Assembly: GCA_031421635.1 (NCBI GenBank)
Contig: JANOPA010000072.1
Location: 62,001 to 126,000 of the forward strand
From: JAPOKJ01 sp031421635
GTDB lineage: Bacteria; Pseudomonadota; Gammaproteobacteria; Burkholderiales; Burkholderiaceae_E
Direction: 5' to 3'
Length of the DNA stretch: 64,000 bases
A model generated the notes under the pieces. It searched no databases. It was not told the origin of the DNA and saw only the letters and a program-made list of their open reading frames with translations. A program made the translations under genes and the position numbers. This document shows positions 53,104 through 61,888 of the stretch, piece after piece (positions within the stretch are counted from its first letter, which is position 1; every line of letters begins with the position of its first letter).

Positions 53104-54186
53104 ATGCTCTTTGCAAACTTTTCTGCTCGCGGACTTCATCTCACCAATCATTTTGTGATGGCCCCTATGACGCGCAGTCGCGCGACATCTGAACATACGC
53201 CCACTGCTCTGATGGCCACGTATTATGGGCAACGAGCCAGCGCCGGGCTGATTATTACCGAGGGCACCTCGCCCAGTCCCAACGGCCTGGGCTACCCGCG
53301 CATCCCTGGCTTGTACGATGCGGCGCAAACGCAGGCCTGGAAGGGCATCACCACCAGTGTCCATGCACTAGGCGGTAAGATATTCGTTCAGTTAATGCAT
53401 TGTGGCCGGGTGGCGCATATTGCGAATCTCCCCGCAGGGGCCGAGGTGCTTGGCCCTGGAACAGTGGCTTGCCCCGGCGAGATGTATACAGATACTCTTG
53501 GCCTGCAGCCCTACAGCGTGCCGCGTGCGATGACCGAAGCTGACATTTCCCGAGCGGTGAAAGAGCATGCGGACGCGGCCGTGCTCGCCTTAGAAGCTGG
53601 GTTCGACGGCGTGGAGCTTCACGGCGCAAACGGTTATCTCATTGAGCAGTTTTTAAATCCACTCGTCAACCTTCGAGCGGACAGCTTCAGCGGAAGCATA
53701 GAAGCTCGAAACCGCTTTGCGATTGAGGTGGCAAAAGCCACGGTCGCCGCCGTCGGACGCGACCGGGTGGGGATGCGTCTCTCCCCCTACGGTGTTTTTA
53801 ATGGCACGGGCGAATACGCCGAAGTGCAGGCACAGTATCTAGCGTTAGTCACAGCGCTATCATCCGCGGGGCTCCTCTACCTCCACCTGGTTGATCATTC
53901 GGCGATGGGCGCACCGCCGGTTCCAGCCGACTTCAAAATTAAGTTGCGGGGTGGTTTCGACGGTCTCTTTATTCTGTCGGGTGGGTTTAATCGCGCGAGT
54001 GCTGAGGATGCCTTGCTCGATCAGCGCGGCGACCTGATTGCCTTTGGGCGTCCGTTCCTGGCCAATCCTGACCTCGTTGACCGAATGCGCTTGGACGCAC
54101 CTTTAAATGAGCCGGACATGACAACCTTCTATGTGCCCGGTGCCAAGGGTTATACCGACTATGCTGCGCTGGAAAATAAAAGCTAG
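53104..54186 (+). CDS. Old Yellow Enzyme family flavin oxidoreductase/alkene reductase
   Basis: A 360-residue FMN-dependent TIM-barrel enzyme of the NemA/OYE type. MAPMTRSRA, LIITEGTSPSPNGLGYPRIPG, FVQLMHCGR, and the substrate-binding VELHGANGYLIEQFLNP are all present, and GDLIAFGRPFLANPDLV binds the FMN phosphate. The family reduces activated C=C bonds, nitro compounds and electrophiles with NAD(P)H; the natural substrate is uncertain. It appears fully intact although both neighbours are pseudogenes. It begins 28 bp after the phosphoketolase remnant and probably relies on that gene's promoter. Confidence 0.92.
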   Translation: MLFANFSARGLHLTNHFVMAPMTRSRATSEHTPTALMATYYGQRASAGLIITEGTSPSPNGLGYPRIPGLYDAAQTQAWKGITTSVHALGGKIFVQLMHCGRVAHIANLPAGAEVLGPGTVACPGEMYTDTLGLQPYSVPRAMTEADISRAVKEHADAAVLALEAGFDGVELHGANGYLIEQFLNPLVNLRADSFSGSIEARNRFAIEVAKATVAAVGRDRVGMRLSPYGVFNGTGEYAEVQAQYLALVTALSSAGLLYLHLVDHSAMGAPPVPADFKIKLRGGFDGLFILSGGFNRASAEDALLDQRGDLIAFGRPFLANPDLVDRMRLDAPLNEPDMTTFYVPGAKGYTDYAALENKS

Positions 54187-54281
54187 GCCAGTCAATTCCG
54201 GGCAGGGGAGGGCGACACTGACGCTCAATCTTGACGCTGATTTTAGAGCGGTGTTGCTGGCGAGTCCGTCCAAAGCTCGCG

Positions 54282-55084
54282 ATGATGAATAATCTACTAA
54301 CGCAAGGCTTCAGCACATTTCTACGTCGCCGCCGAGCCAAGAAGCATTTTGAACGCCGGCCGCTGCTCGACTCGCTGGTGAAGAACTTTGCGGCCTTACC
54401 CAAGGTCGCCGGTGCGAGAGATGAGAGCTTTGGGAAGGACTTGATGACTGCGTCACGGGAGGAACCCGCGCAGACTTTGGCGAGACTACAGTCGCAGGTC
54501 GAAGGCTTGGAGGCCACCGAGGCGTCCCGGAGACTGATTCGAGAAAGGCCCAACGAGGTTCAGCATGATCCGCCGCTTCCTGGCTGGTTGCGACTCTGGC
54601 GCTGTTACCTAAACCCGTTTAACCTGCTGCTCTCGGCTCTGGCTTTACTATCGTTCTTGAGTGCGGATGCCAAGGCTACCGTGGTCATCGCTGTGATGGT
54701 TGGCTTGAGTACTGGCATCCGGTTCGTGCAAGAGGGCCGGGCCCATCGTGCCACGAAGGGCTTGCGGGCGATGGTGAGCAACAAGGCGAGCGTCATCCGC
54801 CGATCGTCTGACGGACCCGCCTTAGTGGCCTCCAACGCGGCCTCTAATGCGGCCTCTAATGCGGCCTCCAACGCGGTGGTCTCGCAAGCCTCCATACCGC
54901 AGGAAATTCCGGTGCGCGATTTGGTGGTCGGCGATGTCGTGGCCTTGTCGGCGGGCGAGCTTACTTCAAACTGCAGGCGTTGCCCGCGTCTTTTTATGGC
55001 TGGCTGGTGGCTATTCTGTTGGCCTATTGCACCTTGATTACGCTGATGAAGCGCGTTTACGTTCACCGCTACGGCTGGCAATGA
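54282..55084 (+). pseudogene. Magnesium-type P-type ATPase with a large internal deletion
   Basis: The first about 225 codons encode the N-terminus of an MgtA/MgtB-type ATPase: a cytoplasmic region, RRLIRERPNEVQHDPPLPGW, the first helices, and IPVRDLVVGDVVALSAGEL. The homology then jumps, in another frame (from 54962), to the extreme C-terminus, YFKLQALPASFYGWLVAILL...VYVHRYGWQ, ending at TGA 55082-55084. About 600 residues, including the phosphorylation site and the ATP-binding domain, are gone. Read in one frame, translation stops at 55037 after a short out-of-frame tail. The product cannot pump ions. Confidence 0.88.
54828..54875 (+). repeat. Four tandem 12-bp units in the ATPase remnant
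   Basis: GCCTCCAACGCG and GCCTCTAATGCG variants lie in tandem four times (54828-54875), encoding Ala-Ser-Asn-Ala repeats just before the conserved IPVRDLVVGD segment. Intact relatives, as I know them, have no such insert, so this is probably slippage expansion. Confidence 0.75.
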
Positions 55085-55183
55085 GCGTGCCGCACATAGT
55101 CACTCTTCGAGCGTCGATCCGATTACGATTAAAGGTTCGGTAGGGTTATGGAGATTCGGAGTTCTGCGGGTTCGTCGAACAGT

Positions 55184-58084
55184 TCAGGAGCGCGCGGGTG
55201 CTCGGTAGCGTCTGAGCAGTTTTTGCAGTTCGCTGTAAATTAAAACCACGCTCGCCATCGCTGCGCACACTAACCACTGGTCAATCGTCAACGCTGACGT
55301 GCCAAAGGCCAGGTTCAGGAACGGCAGGTGAACCACAGCGACCTGCAACGTCAGCGCCAGAGCGATGGCTCCCCACAACCAGGAGTTGGTGAACAAATGC
55401 GTAAATGCGCTCAGGGTCTCTGAGCGTGACGTGAAGCAGGTAAACAGGCTGGTGAAGACTAGTACCGTGAAGCCCGCGGTGCGCGCCATCGTGAGGTCGC
55501 CCGTGCCTGGGATCAAGCCCCCAGGGAGGTAAAAGTCCATGGTCAGCAAGGCCGCTAGCGCGATAACCAGTCCTGTTTGAAACACACTAGACCACATCCG
55601 CGTATCGATCAGGCGCTCACTCGTAGCGCGCGGCTGGCGCGTCATCAGATCGTCGCTAGCGGGGTCCATGCCGATTGCGATCGCGGGCCCGGAATCGGTG
55701 ATGAGATTGATCCACAAGAGTTGGGTCGCCAGCAAAGGCAACACCACGACACCACTGTTGGCCGCCTCGCCGACATTCAGCCCAATGACACTTGCCCCCA
55801 CCACACCCAGAAAAACTGTGAGAACCTCCCCCATGTTCGACGACAGCAGATAGCGCAAACATTTGCGGATATTGTCCAAGATGGCGCGCCCTTCCCGGAC
55901 AGCTTCAACAATGGTGGCGAAGTTGTCGTCCGCCAAAATCATCTTGGCGGCTTCTTTGGTCACTTCTGTACCGGTTACACCCATCGCGATGCCAATGTCG
56001 GCGGACTTTAGAGCCGGCGCGTCGTTGACGCCGTCGCCAGTCATTGCGACGACGTTTCCGTCAGCCTGCAGTGAACTGACGATGCGCAGCTTGTGCGCAG
56101 GTGCCACCCTGGCATAGACCGAGGTCGTTCGCACGGCCTCGCTGAAGGCCGCCGCATCCAGCGCATCAATTTGGGCACCGGTGAGCGCGGCTGAACCAAG
56201 GTCCTTGATGCCCAGATCGGCCGCAATTCGCGCGGCTGTTTTTGGGTGATCGCCGGTAATCATCACCACCCGAATGCCCGCTCGCTGCGCTTCGGCGATG
56301 GCCAAAGCCGCCTCCTCTCGGGGCGGGTCGATCATGCCGACGGTACCGACAAAGATCAGATCGTTTTCCAGGGTGTCGGCCGCTGCCGGATCTTCCGTGG
56401 GAAGGAGTGGCCGGTAGGCCACCGCTAAGGTGCGCAATGCGGCGTCGCTGAGGGTGTCAACGTGGCCCAGCAGTCGCGTTCGCAACGTCATATCGAGGTT
56501 GACGATGTCTAGCCCGACGCGTGCTCGGGTGCAACGCCCAATCAACACGTCTGGCGCGCCCTTGGTGATTGCCACGAGTTGGTCGCCGTGTTCGTGGTCA
56601 ATTTCAATGGTCGTCATTAGCTTGCGCTCGGACGTGAAGGGAATCTCGCCGATTCGCTCGAAGCGCCTCTCACGTCGCTCGGTCACCGTGCCTTGGCTCA
56701 GCTTGCGTTCGGCCACAAGGAACGCGGCTTCGGTGGGGTCGCCGTGAATCTCCCATCCGCCATCTTCCGTTCGTCGCAAATCGGCATTGCCGGCCAGGCT
56801 ACCACCACTAAGCACCACAATTGTCTCCTCTCGCAGCGGCCCGGCAGCGAGCTCCGTGCCGGGCTGTCCAGCCTGTACGACTTGGCCCGCGGGCGCGTAC
56901 CCCACGCCGCTGACGCGGATATCGCCTGAGGCCGTCATCACGCGTTCAATGGTCATTTCTGAGCGTGTGAGGGTGCCGGTCTTGTCCGAGCAGATTACGG
57001 TTGCGGAACCCAGCGTCTCCACCGAAGACAGGTTCTTGACGATAGCGTGGTGCTTGGCCATGCGCTGCACGCCGAGTGCAAGCACTACTGCCAGAATGGC
57101 GGGTAAGCCTTCGGGGACAGCCGCCACCGCCAGGGATACGCCCAGCAGCAGCACTGGAACTACATCAGCGGCGCTGCGAATATTTGAGATGAGCAAGATT
57201 GTGCCCACCACCACGAATGCGATGATGACAATCGCAATGCCCAGTGATCGACCAACCCGTGCCACTTCTTTTTCCAGCGGCGTCGTGACCTCGACAGTCG
57301 CGTCGAGAAGCGCCGCAACCTGACCCATCTGAGTGTCCATGCCGATAGCCGTAACCACCGCTCGGCCCGTCCCCTGTACGACGGCGGTGCCTTTGAAGAC
57401 CATGTCAAGTTGGTCGCCCAGTGGCGCCAACTTGGGTAGCGTTGCGCTGTCCTTGAGCACCGCTTCGCTCTCACCGGTGAGCGCAGCCTCCTGAAGGCGC
57501 AGTGTGGTGGCCTGAAGCAAACGCGCGTCGGCGCCTATTGCGTCGCCTTCGGCCAACAACAGGATGTCGCCAAGCACCAACTGCGCACTCGGCAGGCGCT
57601 GTGGCTTACCGTCGCGCATCACCGCAGAAGTTGCAGCGGTCATTTTGACGAGTGCGGCCACGGCGTTTTGCGCGTTCGCTTCCTGGATATGGCCTATAAG
57701 CGCGTTCAGCAGCACGATCGCCGCAATGACCAGAGCGTCCACTGGCCAACCGCCCCGACCTTCGACCACCCAAGCCAGCAAGGCGATGGCCACGGCGGCT
57801 AGCAACAGGTAGATAAGCGGGTCCTGAAATTGCGACAGAATGCGCCGCCAGACGGGCGTCTGCGCGGTGGCTCGCAATTCATTAGGTCCGTTTTGTCCGA
57901 GCCGACGCTCGGCCTCCTCTGAAGTGAGGCCATTCTCAATATTTGCACTAAGGGCAGCCGCTACTGCGTCAGGCGCCATGATCGAAGCATCAGCGAGGCT
58001 ACGGAAGCTTGCGACCTTTGAGATTTCATTGGCCGAGCGTTTGCCAAGTTGAATTTCGATTCTCCCACCTAGCGCCGTAGCCAT
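55184..58084 (-). CDS. Cation-transporting P2-type ATPase
   Basis: A 966-residue P-type ATPase. The N-terminal region has NIENGLTSEEAERRLGQNGPNEL, the actuator loop LTGESEAV, the phosphorylation site CSDKTGTLT with D at about 367, TKGAPDVLI in the nucleotide domain, and the hinge TGDGVNDAPALK. About ten helices are predicted, with PEGLP in helix 4 and NLITDSGPAIAIG in helix 6. These place it among the P2 pumps (calcium- or sodium/potassium-like); the ion is not certain. The first 34 residues are not conserved and the start could be at ATG 57982. It is convergent with, and different from, the deleted magnesium-type ATPase next to it. Confidence 0.9.
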   Translation of the reverse strand: MATALGGRIEIQLGKRSANEISKVASFRSLADASIMAPDAVAAALSANIENGLTSEEAERRLGQNGPNELRATAQTPVWRRILSQFQDPLIYLLLAAVAIALLAWVVEGRGGWPVDALVIAAIVLLNALIGHIQEANAQNAVAALVKMTAATSAVMRDGKPQRLPSAQLVLGDILLLAEGDAIGADARLLQATTLRLQEAALTGESEAVLKDSATLPKLAPLGDQLDMVFKGTAVVQGTGRAVVTAIGMDTQMGQVAALLDATVEVTTPLEKEVARVGRSLGIAIVIIAFVVVGTILLISNIRSAADVVPVLLLGVSLAVAAVPEGLPAILAVVLALGVQRMAKHHAIVKNLSSVETLGSATVICSDKTGTLTRSEMTIERVMTASGDIRVSGVGYAPAGQVVQAGQPGTELAAGPLREETIVVLSGGSLAGNADLRRTEDGGWEIHGDPTEAAFLVAERKLSQGTVTERRERRFERIGEIPFTSERKLMTTIEIDHEHGDQLVAITKGAPDVLIGRCTRARVGLDIVNLDMTLRTRLLGHVDTLSDAALRTLAVAYRPLLPTEDPAAADTLENDLIFVGTVGMIDPPREEAALAIAEAQRAGIRVVMITGDHPKTAARIAADLGIKDLGSAALTGAQIDALDAAAFSEAVRTTSVYARVAPAHKLRIVSSLQADGNVVAMTGDGVNDAPALKSADIGIAMGVTGTEVTKEAAKMILADDNFATIVEAVREGRAILDNIRKCLRYLLSSNMGEVLTVFLGVVGASVIGLNVGEAANSGVVVLPLLATQLLWINLITDSGPAIAIGMDPASDDLMTRQPRATSERLIDTRMWSSVFQTGLVIALAALLTMDFYLPGGLIPGTGDLTMARTAGFTVLVFTSLFTCFTSRSETLSAFTHLFTNSWLWGAIALALTLQVAVVHLPFLNLAFGTSALTIDQWLVCAAMASVVLIYSELQKLLRRYRAPARS

Positions 58085-58241
58085 GTTCGAATTTGAATGA
58101 GGCAGAGCAGCAACCAGCGCTTAAGTTGACCGCAATGGGCTGCGTTCGTCTGTGCGATGGACAACTCATGTGAAAGCTTCGAGACCATATTGACCCTTTT
58201 TTATTCAGCAACCTTCTCGAAGTAATCGGCCGTTATGGCCT

Positions 58242-58284
58242 CGTGCGTCAACGCACAGACGACCCGGACCGCGACCTGTAGTTT
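58242..58284 (+). promoter_or_regulatory. Dyad-type promoter of the histidine phosphatase gene
   Basis: CGTGCG-TCAA-CGCACA (58242-58257) has one mismatch, and TAGTTT (58279-58284) is at the exact spacing. The predicted first base is 58291, the A of the ATG, so the message would be leaderless. Confidence 0.55.
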
Positions 58285-58290
58285 CGCGCT

Positions 58291-58935
58291 ATGAAAACTA
58301 ATTGTCCCGATTCTGGAACGTTGAAGATCTATCTGATCCGGCATGCTGAGACTGAATGGTCGCTTTCTGGACAACATACTAGTCGCACAGATTTACCCTT
58401 GACGTGTCACGGCGAGGAAATGGCTCTTGAACTGAAACCATTTCTCGCACCGATGAATTTTTCCACTGTTTTGACGAGTCCAAAATTGCGCGCTAGAAAA
58501 ACTTGCGAGATCGCAGGACTGGGCGAAAGAAGCGAAATTGAGTTGGATCTGGCGGAGTGGAACTATGGGTATTATGAGGGTCTTAGTTCCTCTGAAATTC
58601 GCCACACGCGATGGGCGTGGAGTGTTTGGCGGCACGGATGTCCAGGGGGCGATTCACCCAGCTTCACGTCTGATCGTGCGGATCGCCTAATCGCCCGGCT
58701 TTGTCGCCTTACGGGAAATGTGGCGCTGTTTTCGCATGGTCAGTTTTCTCGTGTGTTGGCGGCGCGTTGGCTCGGATTGCCGTCCCGAGAAGGCAGACAC
58801 TTCACAATGGACCCAGCCTCAGTCAGTATTCTGGGATATGAAAGTGGTTCTACGAGCCAGAGAGTGATCTCTCTTTGGAATGCTCTGCCCAATAGCCTAG
58901 TTGGAAGTGAACATTTTGAGTTCTCTAGACCTTGA
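58291..58935 (+). CDS. Histidine phosphatase family protein
   Basis: A 214-residue phosphoglycerate-mutase-like phosphatase. The catalytic motif is LIRHAETEW with H18, the second histidine is in LFSHGQFSRV, and TSPKLRARKTCEIAG and EWNYGYYEGLSSSEI supply the usual arginine and glutamate. It probably hydrolyses a small phosphate monoester; the substrate is unknown. No ribosome binding site is evident before the ATG, in line with the predicted leaderless start. The 3' end overlaps the YihY gene by about 35 bases. Confidence 0.85.
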   Translation: MKTNCPDSGTLKIYLIRHAETEWSLSGQHTSRTDLPLTCHGEEMALELKPFLAPMNFSTVLTSPKLRARKTCEIAGLGERSEIELDLAEWNYGYYEGLSSSEIRHTRWAWSVWRHGCPGGDSPSFTSDRADRLIARLCRLTGNVALFSHGQFSRVLAARWLGLPSREGRHFTMDPASVSILGYESGSTSQRVISLWNALPNSLVGSEHFEFSRP

Positions 58936-59887
58936 CAGAACTTCAACCAGGCGTTTTTCTGACCTACGAAGTTTTAGTCAACAGAGTAGACTTGTTCTAG
59001 GCAGCCCGCGCCGCTTTTGTAAAAAGGTTTTTAAAAGCTTTCGGACCAACCAAGGGTTTTTGTTGGCGTCGGCAATTGCCTACAACGCCTTGCTGTCGAT
59101 TATTCCACTACTCATCCTCACGGTCATTGCTTTGTCGCACCTCGTTGACCAAGGCGAGCTACTTTTAACGCTTACCCGATATCTGGAATGGCTTATGCCT
59201 GGTCAATCTGCGGCGATTGTGGTTGAACTGGAAAACTTCTTGAAGCATCGAGATTCAGCGAGCTGGGTATTGATGGCAAGCATGCTTTTCTTCAGCTCAT
59301 TGGCGTTCACGGTGTTAGAAAATTCTATGTCGATCATTTTTCACCATCGTGTCCAAATTCGGCGACGACATTTTTTAGTCTCTGCGCTAATACCGTATCT
59401 CTATATTTTCTCGCTAGGAATTGGCCTTCTTGTGGTGACCATTGTCGCCGCAAGTCTCCAGGCGATTGGATTGGAGCGATTACAGTTTTTAGGCCTCAGT
59501 CTGCCCCTTGCGGGCTTCTCGGGATTTTTGCTTTACTTAATCGGAGTGGGCGGAGAAGTCCTGGTTCTTACTTCCGTATATCTGGTGATGCCTGTTGAAA
59601 AACTGTCCGTCGCTTACGCTTTGTTAGGAGCGTTGGTCGCTACGGTTTTATGGGAAATTTCGCGCCATGCCTTGGTTTGGTATTTCGCGACCATTTCTCA
59701 AATTAGCACGGTCTACGGGTCTTTGACGGCGGCGATTGCGATTCTCTTGAGTTTAGAGGTCGCTGCCACGCTTTTGTTGGTCGGCGCGCAAGTCATTGCA
59801 GAGTTCGAACGTTTTGAAACAGAGGGCGCTCGAATCGTGTCTCAAGATTTTAAGAGCAAAATCACCCAAGTCGCCGAGACCCGATGA
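58901..59887 (+). CDS. YihY/BrkB-family inner-membrane protein (first copy)
   Basis: About 323-328 residues with six helices. ASAIAYNALLSIIPLLILTVIAL is the conserved first-helix motif, and VYGSLTAAIAILLSLEVAATLLLVGAQVIAEFER the last. The family (YihY/BrkB, not an RNase) is of uncertain function, possibly a transporter or flippase. The start is TTG 58901 or TTG 58916; GGAAG at 58903 favours the second. It overlaps the phosphatase gene upstream and the hydroxylase gene downstream (ATGATG at 59884), so all three form one operon. A second, distinct YihY protein lies at 60436-61302. Confidence 0.85.
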   Translation: MEVNILSSLDLDRTSTRRFSDLRSFSQQSRLVLGSPRRFCKKVFKSFRTNQGFLLASAIAYNALLSIIPLLILTVIALSHLVDQGELLLTLTRYLEWLMPGQSAAIVVELENFLKHRDSASWVLMASMLFFSSLAFTVLENSMSIIFHHRVQIRRRHFLVSALIPYLYIFSLGIGLLVVTIVAASLQAIGLERLQFLGLSLPLAGFSGFLLYLIGVGGEVLVLTSVYLVMPVEKLSVAYALLGALVATVLWEISRHALVWYFATISQISTVYGSLTAAIAILLSLEVAATLLLVGAQVIAEFERFETEGARIVSQDFKSKITQVAETR

Positions 59888-60444
59888 TGCTCGCCAAACT
59901 TTTCAATATTGAACATAGTAAAGTCGCTTATTGGGTGGACTTTGGCCTGTATGGCCTGGCGATCCTGGGCCTTAGCCTATTTCTATTTATGTCCGGCGAC
60001 CACATTGGCCGCTTTCAGATGGTGGGCTTCGCCTTGGGCGGACTGGTGATCTGGACGTTTCTGGAGTACGCACTGCACCGCTTTGTCCTGCACGGTCTTG
60101 ACCCTTTCAAAACTTGGCATGCCTTGCATCACGAGCGGCCCAGGGCGCTCATTTTCGCACCAACCCTACTCAGTGGAACACTGATCGGTCTTCTAATATT
60201 CACTCCAACCTTTTTAATGAGCAGTGCTGCGCGCGCCACGTCTCTTACGGTGGGGTTAATGGTTGGGTATTTGGGCTACGCGATCACTCATCATGCCATC
60301 CATCATTGGCCGGCGAGAGGAAGTTGGATGCGCACCCGAAAGCTAATTCACGCACGACACCATTCTTATTCTTCACGCGCTCACTTTGGAGTGACGAGTA
60401 CATTTTGGGATAGGGTTTTTGGGAGTTCCGGAAAATCATCGTAG
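59884..60444 (+). CDS. Fatty-acid hydroxylase/sterol desaturase-family membrane protein
   Basis: A 186-residue membrane protein with four hydrophobic helices and clustered histidines: HRFVLHGLDPFKTWHALHH, ITHHAIHHW and HARHHSYSS. These HxxxH and HxxHH sets bind two iron atoms in the fatty-acid hydroxylase superfamily. It probably hydroxylates or desaturates a membrane lipid acyl chain; the substrate is unknown. It overlaps the YihY stop by four bases, and its end overlaps the convergent second YihY gene by nine. Confidence 0.82.
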   Translation: MMLAKLFNIEHSKVAYWVDFGLYGLAILGLSLFLFMSGDHIGRFQMVGFALGGLVIWTFLEYALHRFVLHGLDPFKTWHALHHERPRALIFAPTLLSGTLIGLLIFTPTFLMSSAARATSLTVGLMVGYLGYAITHHAIHHWPARGSWMRTRKLIHARHHSYSSRAHFGVTSTFWDRVFGSSGKSS

Positions 60445-61302
60445 CGTTACGCTAGTTTTTCGGCTTCCAAAGGAGTTGGCATACACCCAGGTGAACAGCG
60501 CCCCTAAAAGAAATATTTGGGCCGAGTAATATACCCAGAGGAGAACCACGACTAACGACCCCGCAGCGCCAAAACCTGAGCTGACGCTGCTACGACCAAT
60601 ATAGAGTCCAATAAGCGACTTTCCCAGGGTGAAGAACGCGGCAGTGATTGCGGCGCCGACCCAAACGTCCTTCCATGCCACATGCACGCGCGGCATGTAC
60701 TTGTAAATCAGGGCAAACATTACCGTGATACTCACTAGGCTCAGCGCGGTATTTAAACCGTTTGCAACGCGCACCCAGTCGCCAAACTGAGATCCTATTT
60801 GACTACCAACGCTGGCCAGTCCAGCACTCACTATCAAGGACACGATCAGTAAAAAGCCAATCGCGAGAATCATTCCAAACGAAAGCAGGCGAGTGCGCAA
60901 AAGCAGCCACAGGCCGTTGGATTTTTTCAAGGCAGGGGCTCGCCAGATCCGATCCAAGTCATCTTGCAATTCACCAAACACTGTAGTCGCACCGATCAGA
61001 AGCAAAAGCCCCCCAAATGCCGCGGCGGCGAAACTTTCGGCGGGCTTGTGCACACTAACCAAAAGTGCCTGAACGGCACTCGCGCCTTGTTCTCCCATCA
61101 GAGATCGCAACTGAGTCTGGATCTCCCCGCGCGCGGCCTCTTCGCCAAAAACCAAGCCCGCCACTGCCATAACAATTAGCAAGAGCGGAGCCAAAGAAAA
61201 GGTGGTGTAAAAGGCCAACGCAGCGCCCATACTGGGCACACGATCTTCGCCCCAAGCTCGGGCAACTTGCTTTAGCGCAGCTAAACCTGCATTAAAGCGC
61301 AT
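60436..61302 (-). CDS. YihY/BrkB-family inner-membrane protein (second copy)
   Basis: A 288-residue protein with six helices, starting at ATG 61302. The first-helix motif is MGAALAFYTTFSLAPLLLIVMAVAGLVFG; GATTVFGELQDDLDRIWRAP and LVVVLLWVYYSAQIFLLGALFTWVYA are further family hallmarks. It belongs to a different YihY subgroup from the 58901 protein, so the two are not a recent duplication. Function is uncertain. It follows the PRC-barrel gene by 34 bp in the same direction, so it may be in that dyad-controlled transcript. Confidence 0.85.
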   Translation of the reverse strand: MRFNAGLAALKQVARAWGEDRVPSMGAALAFYTTFSLAPLLLIVMAVAGLVFGEEAARGEIQTQLRSLMGEQGASAVQALLVSVHKPAESFAAAAFGGLLLLIGATTVFGELQDDLDRIWRAPALKKSNGLWLLLRTRLLSFGMILAIGFLLIVSLIVSAGLASVGSQIGSQFGDWVRVANGLNTALSLVSITVMFALIYKYMPRVHVAWKDVWVGAAITAAFFTLGKSLIGLYIGRSSVSSGFGAAGSLVVVLLWVYYSAQIFLLGALFTWVYANSFGSRKTSVTLR

Positions 61303-61336
61303 CGCGGTATGCTTGCATAACAATATGCGTGCCTAA

Positions 61337-61771
61337 CTACACGCTCTTATGCTGGCTTTTGTCGTAGAAATCGTTAATGCCTTTTTGCCATGTTGCGTCG
61401 GCCATGTTGGGCCACATGTCCTTGTCAAAACCTGGAGCGTTTTCGAGGCGTTCTTCTTCCACGTCGAGAACAAAGCATTTATTGACGGTATCCAGGGTTA
61501 GCGCCTCCCAGGGCACCGCGAATAACTTCTCGCCCATGGTGAGAAACCCACCAAACGACAGCACCGCGTAACTCACGCGACCGGTTCGCATATCAAGCAT
61601 GATCTCTTTTATGTCACCGAGACTTTCAGATTGTTTGTTAACGACGTCATTACCAATCAAAGTGTCGGCACCCATTAAGTGAGGCCCAGGGCCGTGGAGC
61701 CCTTCGTGATTCACTGGAGTAGTGGAAAGTGATTTATACATTCCGAAAGTATCGCGATCTTCATAACTCAT
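61337..61771 (-). CDS. PRC-barrel domain protein
   Basis: A 144-residue cytoplasmic protein whose centre (about 30-105) is a PRC-barrel: LMGADTLIGNDVVNKQSESLGDI, then VSYAVLSFGGFLTMGEKLFAVPWEAL. PRC-barrel proteins of this kind are common general-stress proteins of unknown function. GGAGAAAAAA precedes ATG 61771; the frame is open to 61888, but the dyad promoter lies in that stretch. The C-terminus ends in a histidine-containing polar tail. Confidence 0.85.
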   Translation of the reverse strand: MSYEDRDTFGMYKSLSTTPVNHEGLHGPGPHLMGADTLIGNDVVNKQSESLGDIKEIMLDMRTGRVSYAVLSFGGFLTMGEKLFAVPWEALTLDTVNKCFVLDVEEERLENAPGFDKDMWPNMADATWQKGINDFYDKSQHKSV

Positions 61772-61818
61772 TTTTTTCTCCTGAAGGTTTGGGTTTTTGG
61801 AACAATTGTCCAGTTGCA

Positions 61819-61861
61819 AGATTAATGGTTGATGCCCGGAATCTCTGTTCGACAGCGAACG
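61819..61861 (-). promoter_or_regulatory. Dyad-type promoter of the PRC-barrel gene
   Basis: TGTTCG-ACAG-CGAACG (61846-61861) has one mismatch and is nearly symmetric. TAATCT (61824-61819, minus strand) is at the exact spacing. The leader is 41 nt with GGAG before the ATG. Confidence 0.65.
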
Positions 61862-61888
61862 AAAAAATGCCCGCTGTGACTGAGGCAT

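Noticed and set aside
54231..55037. A 268-residue open frame as a small functional membrane protein
   Set aside because: Its last residues after SAGEL are out-of-frame reading of a conserved ATPase C-terminus, which points to deletion and not to a new protein.
55577..57323. Plus-strand frames of 144 and 178 codons inside the P2-type ATPase
   Set aside because: Antisense to conserved ATPase motifs and without domain similarity.
58150..58165. TGTGCG half-site upstream of the P2-type ATPase
   Set aside because: The other half (ACAACT) is poor and neither direction gives an acceptable -10 at the fixed distance; not counted in the regulon.
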